This document shows, piece after piece, positions 26,170 to 34,100 of a stretch of 64,000 nucleotides of DNA. The stretch is from Phytoactinopolyspora halotolerans. Its GTDB lineage: Bacteria > Actinomycetota > Actinomycetes > Jiangellales > Jiangellaceae. The stretch is from positions 1-64,000 of the forward strand of contig NZ_JAAGOA010000029.1 of assembly GCF_010550675.1 (NCBI RefSeq), in the 5' to 3' direction. The notes beneath the pieces were generated by a model. The model made no database searches and was not told where the DNA came from. It saw only the letters and a program-made list of their open reading frames with translations. The position numbers and the translations under genes were made by a program. Within the stretch, counting starts at the first letter, position 1; the number at the start of each line of letters is the position of its first letter.

Positions 26170-27385
26170 ATCTGCCCAGACGTCCGCCGGCTCCGGCACG
26201 GCCGCTCTCCCGCCCGAGGTCCGCGACGGGTACGAGGTGCACGCGGCGGCGCTCCGCCGCGGCCTCGACGTCGCGCTCTACCCGCGACAGGTGATGATGG
26301 CCGGAGGCGGGGAGAACGACGAGATGGCGTTCATCCATGGCGTGCCCGAGTCCTCCAGCCTCGGGTCCGTCACCTACGCCCAGGACAAGCGGATGCGCCG
26401 GGCGCTGCTCGAGCGGGCTGAGCTGCCGCTGCCGAAGGGCGCGACATTCTCGGTCGGCCGGGGCATCAAGGATGCGAAGAACTTCGTGGAACGGCTCGGG
26501 TACCCGGTGGTGGTCAAGCCGGCCATGGGTGACAACGCCATCGAGACCTTCCCGGGCATCCGGAACGAGGAGCAACTCGACGCGGCGATCGATTATCTGA
26601 TGACGCCGCCGACGGAACGGGACACGTTCGTCCGAGCGGCGTACGCCCTGACTGAGCTGCGCGAGCCCGGTGAGGAGGACGGCCGCGTCGTCGTGCCTCC
26701 GGGCTATCGATTCCTGATCGAGGAACATGTGCACGGCGAGTACGTGCGTCTCCTCGTCGTCGACGGGTTGGTCCGTTCCGTCGTGCACTGCCCCGGACCA
26801 CCGTCGGTGGCGGCCGCCGAACACGGCCGGGACATCCTCGGCGAGGTCCATCCGACGCTGCAGCAGCTGGCGATCGACGCTGTCCAGGCGATGCCCGGCC
26901 TCGGGGTGGCCGCCGTCGACATCGTGGTCGGCGACTATCAGCGTCCCGCGGCGGGGCAGGGCGTCTGGATCGTAGAGCTGTCCGAGCGGCCGGGGCTGGC
27001 CGTGCAGGCCGATGTCGCGGAGGAACTCAGCCAGTTCCTCGGTGACGTGATCCTGACCCACGGTGCGGCGGTCGGCGACCTGTCGCTCGAGGAGGCACGG
27101 GATGACGTGGCCGTCGAGTTCCACGCCGAAGCCATCCCGGATCTGGACGGTGCGGTCGCCGCGCTGGCCGACGCGGCCCGTGACTTCGGCATCACCGGCC
27201 ATGTCGGCGTCACGGACCGGGTCGAGGGCGTCGCGGACGGGCTGCTGCAGGGCTCCGCGCGCCACATCGCCTGGCTGTCGGAGATGCTGCTGGACGGGCG
27301 GCTGAACGGCCACCGCGCCATGCTGGTCGAGGAGCGCCAGGTCGAGCCCGGCTCCTTCGACGGCCTCAGCGTGCGACCTGCCTGA
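26159..27385 (+). CDS. Short ATP-grasp ligase with decayed acylphosphatase-like tail
   Basis: 408 residues. Residues 20-310 form an ATP-grasp domain: HGVPESSSLGSVTYAQDKR, LPLPKGATFSVG, YPVVVKPAMGDNAIETFPG, RFLIEEHVHGEYVRLLVVD and IVELSERPG near the metal site, where Ser-Glu replaces the usual Asn. Residues 318-400 (VEFHAEAIPDLDGAVAALAD and FGITGHVGVTDRVEGVADG) align in pattern with acylphosphatase but lack its Arg and Asn. AGGAG sits seven bases before ATG 26159, which overlaps the previous stop, so the two are translationally coupled. The clear paralogue is the protein at 36276-37448. Probably the partner subunit of the longer protein. Confidence 0.8.
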   Translation: MSVESAQTSAGSGTAALPPEVRDGYEVHAAALRRGLDVALYPRQVMMAGGGENDEMAFIHGVPESSSLGSVTYAQDKRMRRALLERAELPLPKGATFSVGRGIKDAKNFVERLGYPVVVKPAMGDNAIETFPGIRNEEQLDAAIDYLMTPPTERDTFVRAAYALTELREPGEEDGRVVVPPGYRFLIEEHVHGEYVRLLVVDGLVRSVVHCPGPPSVAAAEHGRDILGEVHPTLQQLAIDAVQAMPGLGVAAVDIVVGDYQRPAAGQGVWIVELSERPGLAVQADVAEELSQFLGDVILTHGAAVGDLSLEEARDDVAVEFHAEAIPDLDGAVAALADAARDFGITGHVGVTDRVEGVADGLLQGSARHIAWLSEMLLDGRLNGHRAMLVEERQVEPGSFDGLSVRPA

Positions 27386-27399
27386 AACCGGGGTGGGAC

Positions 27400-27427
27400 A
27401 CCGGTGCGGGCCGCCGCCCGCACCGGT
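27400..27427. terminator. Bidirectional terminator hairpin between convergent operons
   Basis: A perfect 12-base-pair GC-rich stem (27400-27411 with 27416-27427) has a 4-base loop. It lies exactly between the plus-strand stop at 27385 and the minus-strand stop at 27434. There is no T-tract. Confidence 0.7.
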
Positions 27428-27433
27428 CAGGTG

Positions 27434-30400
27434 TCACGGGAGGGCGGCGGCGACGTAATCGATGGTCATGCCGGCGACGTCGCGGGGTGTGCCTTCGTTC
27501 GGCGCGTGATGTCCGCGCATGCCCGGCGTCGTGTTGAGCTCGATGAAGTAGTGATTGCCCGGCGCGGCGGGGGCGGTGTAGTCGCCGATCATCAGGTCGG
27601 CGCCGCAGACGGCGATGTCCGGTATGCAGCGGGTGGCATTCTCCACGATCGTCCGGTAGCTGGGGTCCACGTCGTCGGTGCAATCGATGATCTCGGCCGC
27701 AGCGTGCCGGTTCGACAGCGAGCTGAGGAAGACCCGCTCGCCTCGGCCCGGTACGGAGTCGGCGGCCATGCTCCGGCGCCGGAGGAAGTCGAGTTCGTCG
27801 GTGCCCAGCCGCAGCCGAGTGTGCCGGTCGGCGCCGCGGCTGCGCAGGTCGGCGTTCTTCGCTTCGACCAGTTGCTCGATCGTGCTACGGCCGTCGCCGA
27901 TGACGTTGGCCGGGATCGCGCGTCGCACCGCGACGACGTCGCCACCGATGTAGAGGAACCGGAGCACCTCGCCCGAGACGGCTTCCTCCACCAGCACGGT
28001 GTCGTACTCCTCGGCGACAGAGCCGAACGCGGCGTCGAAGTCTTTCCGGTTGTCGATGCCGAGGAAGATCTTCTTGCCCTTGTTTCCGTTCGCCGGCTTC
28101 ACGCACATTCCGGCGTGGGCGTCGTTCACCATCGCCTCGAAGTAGAGCTGGGCACCACGCAGGTCCGAGGACGCGAACGACATGCCCCGCGGGACGCTGT
28201 AGCCGTGCTGCCGCAGTACGGCACCGGCGATGTCTTTCCGCTTGCAGATCCGGATGGCTCGCCCGTCGATACCGGTACCGGGCGTGCCGTCCGGCCGTGC
28301 CCCGACGATCGTCCCGTTGCGGACGAAGTAGGTCCGGTCCTTGACCGTGAACCGCAGCACCAGCCGTGGCCGTTCGGTTCCGCGCACGCTCTCGTGTACG
28401 CGCTGTACCTCATGCGGGAAGTCCCGGTCGACGACGGCCTGAGCCAGGAGCTTGGTGGTGCTTCCGGCTGAGAACACGCTGATGTCGCGCGGCAACGTCT
28501 CGACGCGCACGACGCGCGGGCTCGCGGACGTGCCGCTGCGCGCCGGTGCGTCGCGCCGAGTCGACCGGGGCACCGAGGAATCGAAGGCGGCGTCGGTCTC
28601 GTCCCACTTGGGGTCCGTGGTGAAGGAGTAGGCGATGTGGTAACCGCGCTCGTCGCGCGCGGCCTGAGCGCGCTGCTCGAACGAACCGTCCAGGTCGTGC
28701 TCGCACAGGCTCGTCCAGAGCGAGAGGAACTCGTCCTCGGTGACCGGTCGTGGCTGGAAGTCGGTCTTCGTGTTGTCGCTGGCGATGGGGTACAGACGCA
28801 ACGCCACGTTCCACCCGTCGCCGGCCGCGTCGAGTCCGAGCCGCGCGACGAGCCCGTAGGGTGGCATCTCGTACGCGTCGAACCGTCCCGCCCAGTTGAA
28901 GACGAAGTTGCCCAGCGAGTAGACGGTGGCATGTCCGTCGGCGAACGAGCACTGCTGCAACGCGTGCGCGCCGTGCCCCAGCACCAGGTCGACACCGGCC
29001 TTGATGAGTTCGGCGTTGGCCTTCTGGCTGCGTTCCTTGACCCACTGGTAATTCCCGCCCCAGTGCGGGAAGGCGATGATCAGCGAATCGGGCTCGGCCT
29101 GGCGTAGAGCGCGGATATCGGCGCCCAGCGCGGAAACGGACAGCGGGTTGACGCCCGCCTTCCGTTCGTCGGCGTAGAACTGATACTCGTCGCGCAGTTT
29201 CCGCTGGATCTCGCAGGCGACGAAGATGTGTACCCGGCGTTCCGATCCGCCCATGTCGAGCCGGAGGGTCAATGGCGTGGCGGCGTCCGCCGCGGTTCGG
29301 CCGGCGCCGGCGACGGCGATACCGGCGGCTTCGAGGTGTTCCCGGGTCTCGATGAGCCGGCGCTCGCCGAAGTCCATCGTGTGATTGTTCGCCAGCCCGA
29401 CGGCGCTCACCCCGAGCTCGGACAGACACCGCACCGCTCGCTCGGGGGCGTCCCATCCGAGAAACCTCTTGTTGCCTTCGAACGGACTGGTGGGGGAGGT
29501 CGCCAAGACGGTCTCGAGATTGAGGACGAGGCCGTCGTGGTCGGTGATGAGCGGTTGCAGCCCGCGGAAGAACGACATCGGGTCGCCCTCCAGGCGTTCG
29601 AGCAGCGGGCCGCCTTTGCCGTTGATGTGGACGTCACCGAGGCTGGTGTCGCCGCCGAAGACGAGGGTCTTGGTAGCGGAGGACGGTTCCGCGGTCGTGA
29701 TCTGATCGGGGACCAGCACGCTCCGGCTTCCGGCCTCGCCACCCGCGGTGTCGAAGCTCGCTTCGATGTACGGCCTGACCTTCTCCAGGACCAGACCGGT
29801 ACCGAGGCCCGGAGCGGTCTGATCCGCGATGACGTTGCCATCCGGGTCGGCGTACCGGGCGAGCGGGTCCGCGATGCGCTGTTCGACGTTGGTGGGCGGC
29901 ACGGCGGTGAGATAATCGAGCCGCGGCAGCGCGCGAGCCAGGTTGTGCAGCGTCCACGCGGTGATGTCGCTGGTCCCCAACATGCCGCCGATGCAGACGT
30001 GAATGTCCGGGTCGGCCGCGACCGCGGCCTCCGCCAGATCCAGGCTCGGCAGGAGGCCACCGGCCTTGGGAGCCTTGATGTTCAGAGCCCGGCAGCCACC
30101 GCGATCGTTGACCGTGGCGAGGTCGGTGACGTCCCACATGCCCTCGTCCGGCATGATCCGCAGGTCGAGGCTGCCGTCCTGCGCGGCGGCCCGGCATGCC
30201 TCATCCGCATGGCGCTGCAGTGCCGGCAGCTCGGTGACGTCCGCCTTCGGCAGCATTCCCTCGACCACGATCGCGCGGGGCAGCCGCTGATCGGCCATCC
30301 GCTCCACCACACCGTCGAGAAACGTCCGGGACACGGGGACGTCGTACGCCTCGTTGATGTCGATCCAGATCGGCTTGTCGCGTCCCACCGACGTGTTGGC

Positions 30401-31027
30401 GTTGTACACGTTCTCCAGCAGCTGCCAGTTGTACTCGACGTCTCCGACGCCCTTCACCCGGGTCATCGGGAACCGCTGCTGCTTGACCACCTTGCGGTGC
30501 ACGTCGTTGATGTCCGTGCTGGAGGAGATGGTCGAGACACTGATCGAGATCGTGTCCCGCTTCTTGCCCAGCAGCTCGGAGATCTGCAGGTCGAGGCCTT
30601 TCGCCGCCACGTCGAGAAGCGCGACCTCGATGCCGAGCAGTGTTCCGCGGAAGGCGCGATCGCGGTTGCTCTCGTCGGCGTATTCCCGGCTGAGCGTGTT
30701 CAGCTCCGCCATCAGCGCGCGGACGTCGGACGTGGCCGCATCGGGGTCCGCCAGCGAGATCGTGCGTCCGTGCACGTGCTGCACCGCGGCGATGAGAAAT
30801 CCCCACGCGGCGCGTCCGTCCCGGCGGCCGTCGCCGGTGAGGACATGCCGGGGCTGGCACTCGCCGATGCCGGTATGGCGGCGCCCGGCCTGCTCAGCGG
30901 TGACGGCGACGAGGAAGTTCGTCGCCGAGCGAGTGAGTCCTCGCGCCGTGCCGTAGGGCCGTTTGAGTGGCATCCGATAGCGGTACGTCTGGATGCGGTC
31001 GAGGCGCAGCTCCGTCGCGACGCTCAT
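27434..31027 (-). CDS. Fusion: dipeptide epimerase + CapA domain + ATP-grasp ligase
   Basis: 1197 residues. Residues 1-430 are an enolase-superfamily dipeptide epimerase that looks intact: MTRVKGVGD (second-strand R/K-x-K), WIDINEAY, IVVEGM and IMPDEGMW for the metal, and LNIKAPKAGG for the opposite base. Residues 448-800 are a CapA/PgsA metallophosphoesterase-like domain: LVFGGDTSLGD, LNLETVLA, GLANNHTMDFG, FPHWGGNYQW, LGHGAHALQ and SLGNFVFNWAG. Residues 850-1197 are ATP-grasp: MCVKPANGNKGKKIF, VIGDGRSTIEQLV and IELNTTPGMRGHHAP. No signal peptide or membrane helix is visible. ATG 31027 is chosen. The fusion implies epimerisation coupled to peptide ligation; substrate unknown. Confidence 0.84.
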   Translation of the reverse strand: MSVATELRLDRIQTYRYRMPLKRPYGTARGLTRSATNFLVAVTAEQAGRRHTGIGECQPRHVLTGDGRRDGRAAWGFLIAAVQHVHGRTISLADPDAATSDVRALMAELNTLSREYADESNRDRAFRGTLLGIEVALLDVAAKGLDLQISELLGKKRDTISISVSTISSSTDINDVHRKVVKQQRFPMTRVKGVGDVEYNWQLLENVYNANTSVGRDKPIWIDINEAYDVPVSRTFLDGVVERMADQRLPRAIVVEGMLPKADVTELPALQRHADEACRAAAQDGSLDLRIMPDEGMWDVTDLATVNDRGGCRALNIKAPKAGGLLPSLDLAEAAVAADPDIHVCIGGMLGTSDITAWTLHNLARALPRLDYLTAVPPTNVEQRIADPLARYADPDGNVIADQTAPGLGTGLVLEKVRPYIEASFDTAGGEAGSRSVLVPDQITTAEPSSATKTLVFGGDTSLGDVHINGKGGPLLERLEGDPMSFFRGLQPLITDHDGLVLNLETVLATSPTSPFEGNKRFLGWDAPERAVRCLSELGVSAVGLANNHTMDFGERRLIETREHLEAAGIAVAGAGRTAADAATPLTLRLDMGGSERRVHIFVACEIQRKLRDEYQFYADERKAGVNPLSVSALGADIRALRQAEPDSLIIAFPHWGGNYQWVKERSQKANAELIKAGVDLVLGHGAHALQQCSFADGHATVYSLGNFVFNWAGRFDAYEMPPYGLVARLGLDAAGDGWNVALRLYPIASDNTKTDFQPRPVTEDEFLSLWTSLCEHDLDGSFEQRAQAARDERGYHIAYSFTTDPKWDETDAAFDSSVPRSTRRDAPARSGTSASPRVVRVETLPRDISVFSAGSTTKLLAQAVVDRDFPHEVQRVHESVRGTERPRLVLRFTVKDRTYFVRNGTIVGARPDGTPGTGIDGRAIRICKRKDIAGAVLRQHGYSVPRGMSFASSDLRGAQLYFEAMVNDAHAGMCVKPANGNKGKKIFLGIDNRKDFDAAFGSVAEEYDTVLVEEAVSGEVLRFLYIGGDVVAVRRAIPANVIGDGRSTIEQLVEAKNADLRSRGADRHTRLRLGTDELDFLRRRSMAADSVPGRGERVFLSSLSNRHAAAEIIDCTDDVDPSYRTIVENATRCIPDIAVCGADLMIGDYTAPAAPGNHYFIELNTTPGMRGHHAPNEGTPRDVAGMTIDYVAAALP

Positions 31028-31184
31028 GGGGTCGTCGATCCTCCCAGCCGGGGTGATGTTGCCGTCGCGGCGATGGCCGCGCACTCCGGTCAACGATACT
31101 GGCACAGACCGTCGGCAGGCATGCCCCGGCCACGGGCAGGTGCTGGCCCGATCGGACGACGCCCGCGGCGGCCGGTCGGTGATG

Positions 31185-34100
31185 TCAGCGGTGCACGTGT
31201 AGATCGACGATCGCGGCCGCCACGTCGCGCGCGCGGCCCTGTGCGGGCCTGTGGTACCGCACCAGATCCGGCCGGGTGTCGACCGTCACGACCGCGTGGT
31301 TGCCGGGCGCTGCGGGCGCGCTGATGTCGTGGGCGGCGATGACCACCTCGGCCACGTCCAGCCCGGGGAACGCCGCGACCGCACGGACCGCGGTCCGGGC
31401 GAAGCCGGCGTCGGCCCGGTCGGTCAGGTCGACGGCGCCGCGTGCCTCGTCGTCCCCGCTCACCGCGACACACTCGTCGCCCACCACCAGGAAACGGGTC
31501 CCGTCGCCGTCGGCTTCCTCCGGTGCTGTCTCGAGCCCAGCCTCGGCGAGCAGCCGTCGGGACAGGTGCGGCCTGGAGGCGGCCTTGAGGGCGGCCCGGC
31601 CGGTCCGATGGGAGAGCGTGCCGGAGAACGCGACACGTTCCCCGTCCCGGTCGGCGACGAGCAGGTCGGGGGTCAGCCGGGTGACGGCGAAGCCGCGGCG
31701 GACCAGCTCCGTCTCGAGCAGGTGGCTGACCGGACGTGCGGGCACGGCTGAACCGGCACCGGCTGTGGGGCCGGTGCCGTCGACGGGCGGCGCGGCCGGC
31801 TGAGGCCGCGGTGGGCGGTCGGCCGTCTGCGCCGTGGCCGGCTGAGCCGTGGCCGGCTGAGCCGTGACCGTCTGTACTGTGGCCGGCGCCGTGTGATCCC
31901 GCCGGGCGGTGTTGATATGCAGGTCGACGATGGCGGCGGCGACATCGCGCGGTTCTCCGTGCACCGGGAAGTGGTGGGAGCCGATGCCGGGCCGGTTGTT
32001 CATCTCGCAGACGATGTAGTTACCGTCGGTCGCAGGCTGGCTGAAGTCGTGCGCGATCAGGTCCACGCCGGCCACGTCGAGCCCTGGGAACGCCGCCGCT
32101 GCCCGGCCGGCGACGTCCAGGAACGACGGGTGAACGTCGTCGGTGATGTCGACGCTCTCCGCTCCAGTGGAGATGTTGCCCTTCAGGTCGAGCGCGACCC
32201 GAACCCCGGCGGCCGGGATCGCGGCGAGGTCGTAGCCCTGCTCGCGCAGGACGCCCATCCGGTGGTCGTCGACCTGGATCAGCCGCTTGTGCAGGTTCGG
32301 GTTCTGGGCGCGTTCGGCGTTCTTCTGCCGGATCAGCTCCTCGATGCTGTCTTGGCCGTTGCCGACCACGTACGGGGCGACGCGCTTGATGGCGGCGATG
32401 CAGCGCCCGCCGACCACAAGGAACCGTCCCTCCGTGCCGTCGACATGTTCCTCCACCAGAACCCCGCGCCGCGTGATGGCAGCGGCTTCGCGCCAGGCTT
32501 GCCCGAACTCCGAGGCGGCACTGCCGTGCACACCGACCGTCACCCCGCGGCCCATGTTGCCGTCGACCGGCTTGACGACCACTCTGCCGAGTTCTCGTGC
32601 GAGCCGGGCCGCGTCGGCCTGCCCGTGCTCCGGGTCGAACACCGCGCCACGGGCGATGGCGAGGCCGGCGTCGGCGACCAGCCGGCGGGTGACGTCCTTT
32701 CGCCGGGCGGCGCGGACCCCGGCGGCCCCGGTCAGGTGGGAATCGGTGGCGATGTAGCCGAATCGGGTGCCGTTGCCGTCGTCGGACACGATGTAGTTGC
32801 GGGTGAGCCAGGTGACCGCATGGCCGCGTCGCTGGAGTTCCCGGGCGATCAGCTGGGTGCTGACGTCGCGCCGCCGGTCGAGCCCGGCGCCGTCGCCGAA
32901 AGCCGCGCCGGCGTCGTCCCGGTCGGTGGCACCTGGCCGGTGCCGGCCCTCGGTGCGTCGCCGATTGATCGGGACGGTACCGGAGCGGTGACCGTCTTCG
33001 CGTCCGTCCGCGGGCTCGATGCGGACCTCCAGGTACCGGCCACGGTCGTCCTCGGCTGCCCGGAATTCGCGGCGGAAGTCGTCCGGTGCGTTCGTGCGGT
33101 CCGCCAGCAGCGTGTGTACCTCGGTGAACTCCGCTGCCGTGACGGGACGCGACTGGTATCCGGTGCGCCGGTTGTCGGTGACGATGGGGTACAGCCGTAG
33201 CGTGCGCTCGCCGTGGCTGAGCGTGAGCCGGGCCACCAGGCTGTACGGCGGCGCGCCGAGTTTGCCGTACCGGCCCCGGCTGTTGAAGACGAAGTTGCCG
33301 ATGCCGTGTACCACCCACGTCCCGGACACCTTCTCGATCTCCTGCAGCATGTGACTGCCGTGGCCGAGCACGAGGTCCGCTCCGGCCTCCACCAGCTGAG
33401 CGGCGGTGCGCGCCTGGCGGTCGGAGCGCCATTGGTAGTCGCGCCGCCAGTGCGGGCAGACGACGACGAACTCGTCCGGGCGGCGTTGCTTGACCCGTTG
33501 GATCCGGGCGGCCAGCGACGACACCACGAGTTGCGCCGAGCCTGGTTGTTCTGGGGTTGCGTACGCCTTCAGCTCGTCTCGGAACTGCCGTCCACCGTGG
33601 AAGACGCTGTAGACACGTAACCGTTGTCGTTCGACCGGCGAGCCGTCCGCGCCGGTGAGCCGGACCCGGGCGCGGAACGGCGCGCCGGCTTCCTGCGCGT
33701 CCCGGCCGGCGCCGATGGCCACGATGCCGTGGTCGTCCAGCGCCCGCAGCGTGTCGAGGAGGCCCTGCTCGCCGTAGTCGGCCGTGTGGTTGTTGGCGAG
33801 CGACACCACCCCGATGTTCTGACTGAGCAGTGTCTGCGGGCCTCGGATCGGATCCGAGCGGTGCAACCAGGGACGGATACCTTCGAAGGGCGAATGCGTC
33901 AACCGTGTCAGCGGGGTCTCGAGGTTGGCCACGACGACGTCGGCCCCGGCGAGCAGCGGCGCCACCCGCTCGAAGCTGTAGGCGTACCCGTGTTCCTTCA
34001 ACACGTTCCCGCGACCGCGGCGTTCCTCCTCTTCCTGGTAGTTCTCGCCGAATCCGGTGTCGCCGGCGAACACGACGTCGAATCGGGACCGGGGCTGCTC

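Noticed and set aside
29228-31324. A 698-codon plus-strand open frame.
   Set aside because: It is antisense to the epimerase domain of the 27434 protein, which has clear motifs; composition is typical of a shadow frame.
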